Of a DNA stretch of 64,000 nt, positions 51,845 to 60,723 are shown one piece after another. The stretch's first letter is position 1. Every line of letters starts with the position of its first letter. Source of the stretch: DAIPJH01 sp036770365 (lineage in GTDB: Bacteria; Pseudomonadota; Alphaproteobacteria; Rickettsiales; UBA998); NCBI GenBank assembly GCA_036770365.1, contig DAIPJH010000006.1, positions 85,228-149,227 on the forward strand, written 5' to 3'. The position numbers and the translations under genes are program-made. The notes below the pieces were generated by a model, which saw nothing but the letters and a program-made list of their open reading frames with translations, had not been told where the DNA came from and made no database searches.

Positions 51845-53881
51845 ATGATTCCTGAACTTGGTCAATTCAGCCTTATTTTAGCTCTGTGTTTAGCGATGAT
51901 ACAAGTGGCTGGTCTCGTGATCCCGCAGCTAAGACCTGCCACCTATGACGCAATTATCATGCAGGCGATGTGCCTCACCATTGGCTTTACCTGCCTTATC
52001 ATAGCACATCTTGATTCGGATTTTTCTGTGCTGAACGTGGTAGTAAATTCACATAGCACTATCCCCATACTGTATAAAATATCAGGTGCATGGGGTAATC
52101 ACGAAGGATCTTTCCTACTGTGGATATGGATATTAGGATTGTACGGCGCAGTACTTGCAGTACAAAACATCAGCTCCTCTCAGCATTCTAGCCAAGCGCA
52201 GTGCAAGTTGGAATCTCACAACAAGTTACCTCTGAATGCCGGCGTTCGCTGGCATGACACGGAATTGTTATCCGCCATTCGCCTACGCGCACTTGGTATT
52301 CACGGCATCCTACAAGCAGGGTTTTTACTCTTCCTCCTTCTAACTTCCAATCCATTTGAGCGCGTAGCCAATCCGCCGCTAGACGGCAACGGACTCAATC
52401 CTTTATTACAAGATGTCGGACTCGCAATTCATCCTCCCATGCTTTATTTCGGCTATGTCGGCTTTGGCATTGTGTTCACACTCGGCATGGCGGCATTGTG
52501 GCAAGGCAAGCCATTGGGCAAAGAGTTTGCCACCTTTATTCGCCCTTGGATCTTAGTTCCGTGGGGCTTTATGGGGCTTGGCATAGGGCTTGGTAGCTGG
52601 TGGGCATACCGCGAGCTTGGTTGGGGCGGCTGGTGGTTTTGGGACCCTGTCGAAAATTCATCTCTGCTACCTTGGCTGAGTGGATGTGCCTTACTCCATG
52701 CCAACACGGTCTTACTCAAACGCGGACAACTACTACACTGGGTTGTATTGCTCTCCATCATCACTTTTTCACTATCGTTGATTGGTACATTCCTCGTGCG
52801 TTCAGGTATCATCACCTCGGTGCATAGCTTCGCTAGCGACCCTGAACGCGGTGTGTTCATTTTAACCTACCTCGTGCTTATCAGCGGCTCTGCTCTCACG
52901 CTTTATGCTTTTCGCGCCCATAAAATCGGCTCAGGCGCACCGCTTATGCCTTTTTCCCGCGAAGGCAGCATCGTCATCAACAACCTGTTTTTACTTGTTG
53001 CCACCGCTAGCATCCTACTCGCCACCTTATACCCAATGCTGCAAGAACTCACTGGCGCACGCTCAGTTACTATTGGCGCACCTTACTTTAATAAAACCTT
53101 TTTTCCTTTGATGACCCCACTGATGATATTAGCGGGAATTGGCTCATTACTGTCATGGCGCAAAGCCAGCGTAAACATTCTACGTAAACAACTAAGGCTA
53201 CCTCTCTTTGCAAGCATTACTGCACTCACACTCACCTACGCCCTATGGAAATCTACCGAAACATGGCTCTATATCGGCAACGCACTAGGTACGTGGATTA
53301 TTTTCGGAACACTCCAAGCTGTACGCAAAGCGACAAATGGTGATATCCACAAACTAACCCACCTTAGCAGCGGCTTCTATAGTATGGTGATTGCGCATAT
53401 CGGACTAGGACTCCTTGTAAGCGCGATAGCTTGCTCTGGCCTCCTCAAACAAGAAACTGAATTTCGCCTTAGTGAGGGGCAGTCAGGCACATTAGGAAAA
53501 TTTCGTCTAGCCTATGATCATTTTGGAATGGAGCGTACCCCATCGTACATTGCCTTCAAACCCTATGTTACGCTACACCGTGACAATGAAGAACTAAAAA
53601 CACTCAGACCAGAACGCCGCCTCTACCCTGTACGCAGCACATGGACAACAGAAGCTGCGATTTATTCTGACCTTTGGCAGGATGTGTATGTGGCTTTGCG
53701 CGCAGCAGGACCAACAGAAACAGAAAAAAAACAAGGACTCATCAACCCAATTACGGTTACACTTTACATTAAGCCAGCAATTCCTATGCTATGGCTAAGT
53801 ATGATGTTGATTGGGTTGGGTGGCTTTGTCTGGTTTTTCGGCAAGGCCTTACATTCCCTAAAAGGCAAAACACATGGCTGA
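51845..53881 (+). CDS. ccmF: Heme lyase CcmF, with a probable repeat-encoded insertion
   Basis: This 678-residue multi-span protein attaches heme to apocytochrome c in the inner membrane. It keeps WGNHEGSFLLWIWIL, then LLTSNPFERVANPPLDGNGLNPLLQD, AIHPPMLYFGYVGF and the tryptophan-rich WGGWWFWDPVENSSLLPWL (WWD) motif, with later periplasmic histidines. Residues of about 112-145 (SSSQHSSQAQCKLESHNKLP and the next dozen) interrupt a membrane-adjacent loop. The DNA there matches a family B palindromic repeat on the minus strand. Other CcmF proteins normally run from the preceding helix almost straight into the ARxLGIxG-type helix. The frame is open, so the insert is probably tolerated. It overlaps the next gene by 8 bases. 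Confidence 0.93.
   Translation: MIPELGQFSLILALCLAMIQVAGLVIPQLRPATYDAIIMQAMCLTIGFTCLIIAHLDSDFSVLNVVVNSHSTIPILYKISGAWGNHEGSFLLWIWILGLYGAVLAVQNISSSQHSSQAQCKLESHNKLPLNAGVRWHDTELLSAIRLRALGIHGILQAGFLLFLLLTSNPFERVANPPLDGNGLNPLLQDVGLAIHPPMLYFGYVGFGIVFTLGMAALWQGKPLGKEFATFIRPWILVPWGFMGLGIGLGSWWAYRELGWGGWWFWDPVENSSLLPWLSGCALLHANTVLLKRGQLLHWVVLLSIITFSLSLIGTFLVRSGIITSVHSFASDPERGVFILTYLVLISGSALTLYAFRAHKIGSGAPLMPFSREGSIVINNLFLLVATASILLATLYPMLQELTGARSVTIGAPYFNKTFFPLMTPLMILAGIGSLLSWRKASVNILRKQLRLPLFASITALTLTYALWKSTETWLYIGNALGTWIIFGTLQAVRKATNGDIHKLTHLSSGFYSMVIAHIGLGLLVSAIACSGLLKQETEFRLSEGQSGTLGKFRLAYDHFGMERTPSYIAFKPYVTLHRDNEELKTLRPERRLYPVRSTWTTEAAIYSDLWQDVYVALRAAGPTETEKKQGLINPITVTLYIKPAIPMLWLSMMLIGLGGFVWFFGKALHSLKGKTHG
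52176..52258 (-). repeat. Palindromic repeat, family B, inserted in frame within ccmF
   Basis: Read on the minus strand it begins GTCATGCCAGCGAACGCCGG, continues CATTCAGAGG and, after a divergent middle, ends CTAGAATGCTGAGAGG. The left part matches the intergenic element at 7903 (GTCATACC-TACGAA...GGTATCCAGAG). The translated segment is polar and unlike the hydrophobic protein around it. Confidence 0.65.
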
Positions 53882-54485
53882 GATTGGTTACGACCACCCT
53901 TTAAAATTACCACCAAACTGGACGGTTACACCGCTAACGTCGCGCGAATTTTGTCGTCAGTTCCCCGCCAATATTGAACTCGACGATGCCATACGTTTTC
54001 TTGAAGATGAAATCACTGCACTCGGCATGACTGCCCCCGTTATCTATACCAATAGCATTGCACTCAACAACCCGCGCCTTCGTAAAATAGACACGCGCCT
54101 TTCAGGCGTTACCATCCAATTTGGTACTGGCAAAAATACTGCATGGCTTGCCTGTGACAAGTGGCAATCACTTGAACAAAATCTTTATGCTCTTCACCTT
54201 ACCATTCGCGCCCTCCGCAATATTGAAAGCTGGGGCATTGCCCCCGCCTACTTCATCATTCAGGCAATCAGCACAGAAAACACAGCAACGGGCTATTCAT
54301 CCAGCACGGGTCATAGCACCTCACAAATACCAGACTGGATGGCCTTCTTGGGATTAGGTCATACAGCAGAACTCGAAGATGCTAACGCTGTCTATCGCCG
54401 CCGTGCCAAAACGATCGCAGGGGATGAAGATGCACTCATCCAGCTCAATCAAGCAATGGATGAAGCGCGTAAATCTTTACGTTAG
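53874..54485 (+). CDS. Ccm-operon protein with degenerate J-like C-terminus
   Basis: This 203-residue protein is not a standard Ccm subunit. The C-terminal 45 residues, AFLGLGHTAELEDANAVYRR and ALIQLNQAMDEARKSL, resemble the last helices of a J-domain, but the HPD motif that activates Hsp70 is missing. The first 150 residues include LPPNWTVTPLTSREFCRQFP, then LNNPRLRKIDTRLSGVTIQF and LACDKWQSLEQNLYALHLTI. Proteins with this layout are, as I recall, annotated as DnaJ-like in several alphaproteobacteria. It overlaps ccmF and is followed at 2 bases by ccmG, so it belongs to the operon. A link to cytochrome c maturation is inference from position. Confidence 0.78.
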   Translation: MAEIGYDHPLKLPPNWTVTPLTSREFCRQFPANIELDDAIRFLEDEITALGMTAPVIYTNSIALNNPRLRKIDTRLSGVTIQFGTGKNTAWLACDKWQSLEQNLYALHLTIRALRNIESWGIAPAYFIIQAISTENTATGYSSSTGHSTSQIPDWMAFLGLGHTAELEDANAVYRRRAKTIAGDEDALIQLNQAMDEARKSLR

Positions 54486-54486
54486 T

Positions 54487-55032
54487 ATGACCATGAACAA
54501 ACACCCCACACACCCATTTCGCCTCTCTACACTCATGCCTCTACTTTTTTTTATGGCAGCAGGACTCGCAATGTATATGGGCATATCCTATGACAAAGCA
54601 CACAAAAACCAACAAACATTAGAAGAAAATCGTCCGGCACCAGACATTAATGGCATTGCTCTCCGCAACAGCACCATCCCAAGCATCTCACTAAAAACAT
54701 GGCAAGGATCACCTATACTCGTTGTATTTTTTGCCTCTTGGTGTGTTCCATGCCTTGCAGAACACCCCTATTTAATGAAACTAGCTGCTAGCAAAAAATT
54801 CAAAATTTACGGCGTTGCGTGGAAAGATAGCGATGCGAACATCAACAAATATCTCCAAGACAACGGCAATCCCTATGACGCTATCACGCTTGACCCTGAT
54901 AGCCATAACGCTATCAACTATGGCATTCATGGCGTTCCTGAAAGCTTCGTGATTGACAAAAATGGAGTCATCACCCTACGGATTACGGGGTCGTTTACCC
55001 AAGACATGCAACAGCTACTCATGCAAAGGTAA
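54487..55032 (+). CDS. ccmG: Thiol-disulfide reductase CcmG/DsbE
   Basis: This 181-residue periplasmic thioredoxin-fold protein reduces the CXXCH cysteines of apocytochrome c. A membrane anchor (residues of about 14-30) precedes the family's RPAPDINGIALRN segment. The active site is ASWCVPC near 83-89 and the cis-Pro loop is HGVPESFVIDKNG near 142-154. I chose ATG 54487; an open frame that extends 36 codons upstream merely overlaps the previous gene. ccmH follows. Confidence 0.92.
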   Translation: MTMNKHPTHPFRLSTLMPLLFFMAAGLAMYMGISYDKAHKNQQTLEENRPAPDINGIALRNSTIPSISLKTWQGSPILVVFFASWCVPCLAEHPYLMKLAASKKFKIYGVAWKDSDANINKYLQDNGNPYDAITLDPDSHNAINYGIHGVPESFVIDKNGVITLRITGSFTQDMQQLLMQR

Positions 55033-55037
55033 CCCGT

Positions 55038-55469
55038 ATGAAGAAGCACCTCGTGATATGTTGCTGGCTCTTCACACTCACACTATTCCTACCAGCAACG
55101 GCACACACGCAAGAACCACCACCTCTTGTTATTCGACTCCCTTCTGAACAAGAACAACAAGCAAAATCACTCTTTCATGAGCTACATTGCATGGTATGTA
55201 ACGGGCAATCACTTGCAGAATCAGATGCTCAATTAGCTCAAGATATGCGCAACCTCATCCGCGAACAAATGCGTGATGGAAAAGATACAGATGCCATCAA
55301 ACAATTCCTTACAAAACGCTACGGCGACGCAATTTTAATGCAACCTCCTGTGAAAAGCTCAACATGGATTCTTTGGTTTGCACCCTTCGTGATGCTTCTG
55401 ATAGGAAGTGTATGGACACTGCGTCATGTGTTTACTTTTTCTTCACCAGCAAGTAAGAAAAGGATATAA
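55038..55469 (+). CDS. ccmH: Cytochrome c biogenesis protein CcmH (CycL-like)
   Basis: This 143-residue protein has a signal peptide (ending ATAHTQ) and the redox motif LHCMVCNGQSLAESDAQLAQ, corresponding to the usual LRCxxCQ. A three-helix region follows (MRNLIREQMRDGKDTDAIKQ), then a C-terminal membrane helix near 112-132. It presents reduced apocytochrome to CcmF. The stop overlaps the next ATG by one base. Confidence 0.93.
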   Translation: MKKHLVICCWLFTLTLFLPATAHTQEPPPLVIRLPSEQEQQAKSLFHELHCMVCNGQSLAESDAQLAQDMRNLIREQMRDGKDTDAIKQFLTKRYGDAILMQPPVKSSTWILWFAPFVMLLIGSVWTLRHVFTFSSPASKKRI

Positions 55470-56125
55470 TGATAAGCAACTTTCACATTAACATGATCAT
55501 CTGGTTTGTAGGCGTTTCTTTTAGCGTTCTGCTGATGATTTTTCTTCCACTTTGGCGCATGGATAATAACCGCCAAAGCCGCATCATTATTATCCTTACC
55601 TGCGTACTTATCATACTTGGCGCGACCGCGCTTTACATCAAGATTGGCGCATGGAATCTCTCAGACAAGATCGAGTCTATCTCCGTCGAACGTTCCTTAG
55701 AAGAAGAAAAGCTCACACAAGCACAAGCCAACGCGGATCAAAATCCAAAAGATATCAATGCACGTACTGCCTATGCACTTGCTCTTGGCAAAGCGGGACG
55801 CCACGCGGAAGCCGCAGAAGAATTTCGTAAGGCAGTATTATATTCAGGCGGTCGTCCCGACCTCATTCTTAACTACGCTACAGCGCAAATTTTTGCTGCT
55901 GGAGGGACAGTCACCGAAGATGCCCTCAAAAGCATTGAAATGGTACTTCTTGTCACTCCGCAAGAACCAAAAGCACGCTATTTCAAAGCGATGTATTTAC
56001 AACAAAACGGTAAAAACAAAGACGCTGAAGCCCTTTTCCTCTCACTCAAATCAAGCCTTAAGCCTAATGACAGTCTCATTCCATTAATTGATGAACGTCT
56101 CCACAATACAAAAAAACAACCTTGA
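55469..56125 (+). CDS. ccmI: Cytochrome c biogenesis protein CcmI (CycH-like)
   Basis: This 218-residue protein has two N-terminal membrane helices (about 9-28 and 40-57) and a periplasmic TPR domain (NARTAYALALGKAGRHAEAA, then LKSIEMVLLVTPQEPKARYF). It recognises apocytochrome C-termini and delivers them to CcmFH. It is shorter than two-domain CcmI proteins, as in several alphaproteobacteria. It is the last gene of the operon. Confidence 0.88.
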   Translation: MISNFHINMIIWFVGVSFSVLLMIFLPLWRMDNNRQSRIIIILTCVLIILGATALYIKIGAWNLSDKIESISVERSLEEEKLTQAQANADQNPKDINARTAYALALGKAGRHAEAAEEFRKAVLYSGGRPDLILNYATAQIFAAGGTVTEDALKSIEMVLLVTPQEPKARYFKAMYLQQNGKNKDAEALFLSLKSSLKPNDSLIPLIDERLHNTKKQP

Positions 56126-56182
56126 GACTATAGAATTTTAACTTTATAACTCAACATATTATTTAAGATATACACCATTAGA

Positions 56183-56818
56183 TTAACGGCTATAACGTAC
56201 CAAGACCTCTGCCATGATCGCGCCATGCACATGCTCAATAGACTGGCTTGCATCAATTACTTTGATACGAGAAGATTCCGCATGTGCTAATGCCAAAAAG
56301 CCATCTCGTACCTTCTGATGAAAACTCATATCCAGATTTTCAAAACGCATTTCCTTACCACCACGTGCCAGCGCACGCTTCAGCCCAATTTCCACAGGAA
56401 CATCTAACAACAACGTTAGATCTGGCACAAAATTCCCAAGCGTTGCCATATGCAACATATCATAATATTCACGTGACAAACCACGCCCAACACCTTGATA
56501 AACACGTGTTGAATCATGAAAACGATCACACAACACAACATGCCCTTTCGCCAACGCAGGACGAATGATACGCGCCACATGTTGCGTACGTGCAGCTAAA
56601 AAAAGCAAGGTTTCTGTTTGGGCTTCCCAGCGATGTGTATCACCAGAAACCAACAACTCTCGAATAGACTCTGCCCCCGCTTCTCCTCCCGGTTCACGCG
56701 TAATGGTGATATTAGCATGAAACTCTGAAAGTGCCGCAGCAAGCATTTTTATTTGCGTAGATTTTCCACAGCCTTCACCGCCCTCAAGTGAAATAAAACA
56801 ACCACGTACACCAAACAT
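56183..56818 (-). CDS. tmk: Thymidylate kinase
   Basis: This 211-residue enzyme phosphorylates dTMP to dTDP. The P-loop is EGGEGCGKSTQIKML at 13-27, the DRF/H site is CDRFHDSTRVYQG and the LID-proximal part is LLLDVPVEIGLKRALARGG. TREPGGEAGAESIRELL is diagnostic. It overlaps the carboxypeptidase gene stop by one base, in the same transcription unit. Confidence 0.95.
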   Translation of the reverse strand: MFGVRGCFISLEGGEGCGKSTQIKMLAAALSEFHANITITREPGGEAGAESIRELLVSGDTHRWEAQTETLLFLAARTQHVARIIRPALAKGHVVLCDRFHDSTRVYQGVGRGLSREYYDMLHMATLGNFVPDLTLLLDVPVEIGLKRALARGGKEMRFENLDMSFHQKVRDGFLALAHAESSRIKVIDASQSIEHVHGAIMAEVLVRYSR

Positions 56819-57969
56819 TATTTTACACCAACCACATGTTTAAACTTGAAAATAAGCTTATTAACAAAGCTTGCCTCTGCCACATCAACCGCAACGATCA
56901 ACGGCACTTTCTGCTCAGGCATCCCCTCAGCGTTAATGATCAAGAACCCTACTTCAGCACCTTTCTTTAAAGGAGCAAGTAGTGGTGTTTCGTACGAAAC
57001 TTTAAATTTGGTTTTCTCACGCGCTGCTACTTGCATCGTCACCGACACATCATGAGCCACACTCACATCCACCTGAGGCACAGCACCTAGCGCAACGTCT
57101 ATCTTGGTGACCACTTCCCCTGCACTGAATATTTTATTGGTTTCAAAGCTATGAAGGCCATATTGCAAAACGGCCTCTGCCACTTCGGCACGCTCTTTCA
57201 TATTATGCAGACCATGCACCACTGCGATCAATCTACGCGCAGCATTGCGACTATCGACAGCGGAAACCGCCATCCCATACCCTGATACATCCGTATGCCC
57301 TGTTTTCAACCCATCGACATTCATCCCTTTAGCAAGCAACATGTTACGGTTTTGCTGTTTGATACCATGCCATGTAAACTCAAGCTCTGAAAAATAATGG
57401 TAATACTCAGGAAAATCACGTATCATCGCCTGAGACAATACAACCAGATCATGGGCAGTCATATAATGGTTCTCATCTGGCCAACCGGTTGCATTGCGAA
57501 ACTGAGACCCTGTCATTCCAAGTCTCGCTGCTTCAGCATTCATACGTTTTGCAAATTCTTCTTCTGTGCCGGCCAAACCTTCAGCCAATACCACACACGC
57601 ATCATTACCAGATTGAATCAATACACCACGAATAAGATCCTCAACACGCACCTGAGAATTCAACTCCACAAACATTTTTGAGCCACCCATGCGCCACGCT
57701 TTTTCGCTTACAGGAAAAGTCGTATCCAAAGAAACATGTCCAGCTTTCAACTCTTTAAAAAGCACATACATGGTCATGATTTTGGTCATTGAAGCAGGAT
57801 ACATACGCTCCTCACCTGCTTTATCAAGCAACACTGCGCCCGTAGCAAGGTCAACCATATAAGCCTGCTTTGCAAGCGTATCAAACGCATAGGCAGAGCC
57901 AAACGTACTCCCCACCAACCAACACGCAGCAAAGACCATCTCAACATGACGTTTTATTGACACTATCAT
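56818..57969 (-). CDS. D-alanyl-D-alanine carboxypeptidase (DacA-like)
   Basis: This 383-residue penicillin-binding protein trims peptidoglycan stem peptides in the periplasm. After a signal peptide (ending FGSAYA) it shows the three catalytic motifs: SMTK near 59-62 in PASMTKIMTMY, SGN in LIQSGNDACVVLAEG, and KTG in GLKTGHTDVSGYGM. The C-terminal domain (about 270-383) ends in a hydrophobic-basic helix (FVNKLIFKFKHVVGVK) that anchors PBP5-type proteins. ATG 57969 has AAGGA upstream; an earlier start would add 10 residues. It is upstream of tmk. Confidence 0.93.
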   Translation of the reverse strand: MIVSIKRHVEMVFAACWLVGSTFGSAYAFDTLAKQAYMVDLATGAVLLDKAGEERMYPASMTKIMTMYVLFKELKAGHVSLDTTFPVSEKAWRMGGSKMFVELNSQVRVEDLIRGVLIQSGNDACVVLAEGLAGTEEEFAKRMNAEAARLGMTGSQFRNATGWPDENHYMTAHDLVVLSQAMIRDFPEYYHYFSELEFTWHGIKQQNRNMLLAKGMNVDGLKTGHTDVSGYGMAVSAVDSRNAARRLIAVVHGLHNMKERAEVAEAVLQYGLHSFETNKIFSAGEVVTKIDVALGAVPQVDVSVAHDVSVTMQVAAREKTKFKVSYETPLLAPLKKGAEVGFLIINAEGMPEQKVPLIVAVDVAEASFVNKLIFKFKHVVGVK

Positions 57970-58003
57970 CCCATATATCCTTTTATTTTTATACGGCAAA
58001 ACA

Positions 58004-59437
58004 TTAATTTCCGATCACACGTGCATCGGCAAAACCCTTGGCAACCACTTGATCATGAAGTTTATCTGCTGCATCTTTTGACCCCACAGGACCAACCACC
58101 ACACGATAAATTGTCAATCCAGAAACACTCGCTTCACGAATCTCTGCCTTGGCAATTTCTGCCAAAGCATCCGCCTGCTTCCTAGCATTTTCACGCTCAG
58201 AGAATGATCCAGCTTGAATCAAAAATGTCCCATCACGTGCTTCTTGCAAAGCCGTCGCATCTACCTTAGCAGATACCGTGGGTTTATTAAGATTTAGCGT
58301 GCTATCCTTTATCGCAAAAGAAAGACTTGGTGTCTTACTCATAGCGACATCCACAAGCTTCGCATCACTTATTTTTTCAGCCTTAAAAGGAGATGATGCA
58401 AGACGTGGCGCAGACAACGCCTTGTTAGAATTCGTCAAAATAGCATCGCTTTTATTCTCTTCAGGCATACGAAGCTTTGCCGTCACTGAAGGAGTAGCGG
58501 GAACATGCTTTGACGATGTCACAACACGTACAGCATCATCCTTTGACATTGTAGATGATGAAGATGGTATATTTTTAGCACTTTCAACAGGTGGAAGATT
58601 CTGCACAGACATTACCTCTACAGGCGCAGTATCCGCGACGGTGATAGCATCTACTGCCGCAGCATCTACAGTCTCTAACGGCACGTCCCTGCGCATAGGT
58701 TGGTAAGAAACATCAAGCGGTGCTGAGGCTGCATTTGAAGAATAGTTCACTTTATCAGGACGCTTTTTTGTGCCACCACCAAACAGTGACGCAAAAAACG
58801 AAGGTTTTTCTTGCACTTGCTTAGGTTCTGGATTCACATACTCACCATTTGCTTCAAACTTAGAACGCTTAATCGACACGACCTCCGCATGAGTAACTGC
58901 TTTGCGTTGTTTCATATAATCAGGCACAGGAATACCTGATGCAATAAGATATTCTTCTGTCTCTTCAGGTAAATATTCAACACGCACTCGAGAAACACCG
59001 TATTTGATCAACCCAATTTCTTTCGCTGATCCTTTAGAAAGATCAATGATACGCTTACTCGAAAAAGGCCCGCGGTCATTGATACGCACCAAGATCGATT
59101 TTCCTGTTTTCAACAACGTCACCCTCGCAATTGACGGCAACGGTAAAGTTGCATGCGCTGCGGTCAATTCATTTTCATCATATTCTTCACCGCTTGCGGT
59201 CATTCGACCATGAAAACCAGGACCATACCATGAAGCCATACCTTCTTTGTTATAAGAAGGATCGTACTTAGGGACATAATCCTCACCTTTTACCGAATAA
59301 GGCTTACCAATTTTGATATTTTTTGGCTGGTCTGAACCGCCATAAGGAGACTTACTACCACACGCACTGAGCAGCATTCCTGCAAAAACAACGAGTGCAT
59401 AAACCGAATATTGAGATATTACCGTGGGCTGTTTCAC
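58004..59437 (-). CDS. rlpA: RlpA-like septal lytic transglycosylase lipoprotein with SPOR domain
   Basis: This 477-residue protein begins at GTG 59437 (GAGGA upstream), which avoids a 60-base overlap with mltB. A lipoprotein signal ends in the lipobox LLSAC. The double-psi beta-barrel (about 70-160) has GMASWYGPGFHGRMTASGE, then HATLPLPSIARV and RINDRGPFSSKRIIDLS, with the conserved catalytic-site Asp and His. A long Ser/Ala/Val-rich linker follows. The C-terminal SPOR domain (about 400-475) starts TFLIQAGSFSERENARKQAD and would bind denuded septal glycan. It is downstream of mltB and upstream of the carboxypeptidase gene, a cell-wall cluster. Confidence 0.92.
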   Translation of the reverse strand: MKQPTVISQYSVYALVVFAGMLLSACGSKSPYGGSDQPKNIKIGKPYSVKGEDYVPKYDPSYNKEGMASWYGPGFHGRMTASGEEYDENELTAAHATLPLPSIARVTLLKTGKSILVRINDRGPFSSKRIIDLSKGSAKEIGLIKYGVSRVRVEYLPEETEEYLIASGIPVPDYMKQRKAVTHAEVVSIKRSKFEANGEYVNPEPKQVQEKPSFFASLFGGGTKKRPDKVNYSSNAASAPLDVSYQPMRRDVPLETVDAAAVDAITVADTAPVEVMSVQNLPPVESAKNIPSSSSTMSKDDAVRVVTSSKHVPATPSVTAKLRMPEENKSDAILTNSNKALSAPRLASSPFKAEKISDAKLVDVAMSKTPSLSFAIKDSTLNLNKPTVSAKVDATALQEARDGTFLIQAGSFSERENARKQADALAEIAKAEIREASVSGLTIYRVVVGPVGSKDAADKLHDQVVAKGFADARVIGN

Positions 59438-59469
59438 ACATTCATCCTCTATCTTTGCTGCACCATTCT

Positions 59470-60558
59470 TTAGTGCGCGATTGCATCTGCCAAAGTCCCT
59501 ACCGAAGTAGCAAAATAACGCGAACGATTCCACTTCAATATGACATTATAATTGCGAGAGATTAGATAAGCACCTTCTTGTGGCTTACCTGCATAAATCA
59601 GCGCAAAAACATGCGTATCTTGTGGTAAATTTCCTCCGTTACGCGCACGCACCCCAAGTTTTATCCAATGTGACATCGGCTGAAAGTTTTTGATATCTGC
59701 CAGCGCAGGATTAAAGCCTGAAGGCAACTCAACAGGCATACCCCAGCCGATAGAACCATCCCATCCACTTTTGTGTAAATAATTTGCAATAGACGCAAAT
59801 ACATCATACGGCGTATTCCAAATATCCTTATGCCCATCACGATCCGCATCCACCGCGTAAGCAAGAAACGCCGACGGCATAAACTGTGACTGCCCCATTG
59901 CCCCTGCCCACGATCCTTTCATTGCCTTCGCGCTGATATGGCCTTGCTCAATGATCAACAATGACTTGATCAATTCGTCACGAAAGAAATCTGCGCGTCG
60001 CCCATCATAGGCAAGCGTCGCCAATGCATGAGGTACACTGAACCCACCCGTTATCTTTCCGTAACTGGTTTCCATCCCCCAAAGAGCAAGAATCAACTCA
60101 GGCTGAACATGATAATGCGCAGCAATGAAATCAATGATAGTTTTATGCTGAATATAAAGACGTTTTCCCTCTGCAATCCGCGAGGCGGTCACCGTTCCCG
60201 CAAGGTACTGCGAGAATGTTTTAGTACTCTCAGGCTGTTTCCTATCAAGCTGGATAATTTTGCGAATAGGAACAAAACCATCCATAGCGGCATGCCACGT
60301 AGCATCGGACACACCTTGACGATGTGCCTCATGACGACATGTCATCAACCATGCACTCAAATGTTTTTTTGCCGCTATTTTTGCCGCTGGCGTACTGCCT
60401 ACACCATCATCAACTTCTTGAGCAGCAGCAGGCGATAGAGCAACCCCACCCTCCTGAGCCTGTGCATTGACAGCATTATGTGAACACGCCGCCACCCCGA
60501 CCAACAAGACAGCAGCCAACCACACACGCACATTCCACCATACAGCTCGTTGCATCAT
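59470..60558 (-). CDS. mltB: Lytic murein transglycosylase, MltB family
   Basis: This 362-residue lipoprotein cleaves glycan strands to anhydro ends. The signal ends in the lipobox VGVAAC. The catalytic Glu is in ALWGMETSYGKITGGF, followed by HALATLAYDGRRADFFRDEL and MKGSWAGAMGQSQFMPSAFL, all typical. Late parts include DIWNTPYDVFASIANYLHKSGW. AAGGGG lies upstream of ATG 60558; a GTG 8 codons earlier is unlikely. It starts the cell-wall gene run. Confidence 0.93.
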   Translation of the reverse strand: MMQRAVWWNVRVWLAAVLLVGVAACSHNAVNAQAQEGGVALSPAAAQEVDDGVGSTPAAKIAAKKHLSAWLMTCRHEAHRQGVSDATWHAAMDGFVPIRKIIQLDRKQPESTKTFSQYLAGTVTASRIAEGKRLYIQHKTIIDFIAAHYHVQPELILALWGMETSYGKITGGFSVPHALATLAYDGRRADFFRDELIKSLLIIEQGHISAKAMKGSWAGAMGQSQFMPSAFLAYAVDADRDGHKDIWNTPYDVFASIANYLHKSGWDGSIGWGMPVELPSGFNPALADIKNFQPMSHWIKLGVRARNGGNLPQDTHVFALIYAGKPQEGAYLISRNYNVILKWNRSRYFATSVGTLADAIAH

Positions 60559-60723
60559 ATGCAAAAACCCCTTTGCCACCACAATATATAGTGTTATATC
60601 ACGACCAGAGGCACGAGCAAGATAATTTCCATTTTTTGATGTGTTTGTAGTGATTACATTAACATTTACCCGTTATTATAGCGTTTAAATTTATAACACT
60701 CCATCACCACTATAGGTTCTTTC

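Noticed and set aside
54379..54486. Upstream extension of ccmG
   Set aside because: It lies wholly within the preceding gene in another frame, and the anchor-type start at 54487 fits the family.
59438..59533. Upstream extension of rlpA
   Set aside because: It overlaps the mltB 3' end and precedes the lipoprotein signal; GTG 59437 has a good ribosome site.
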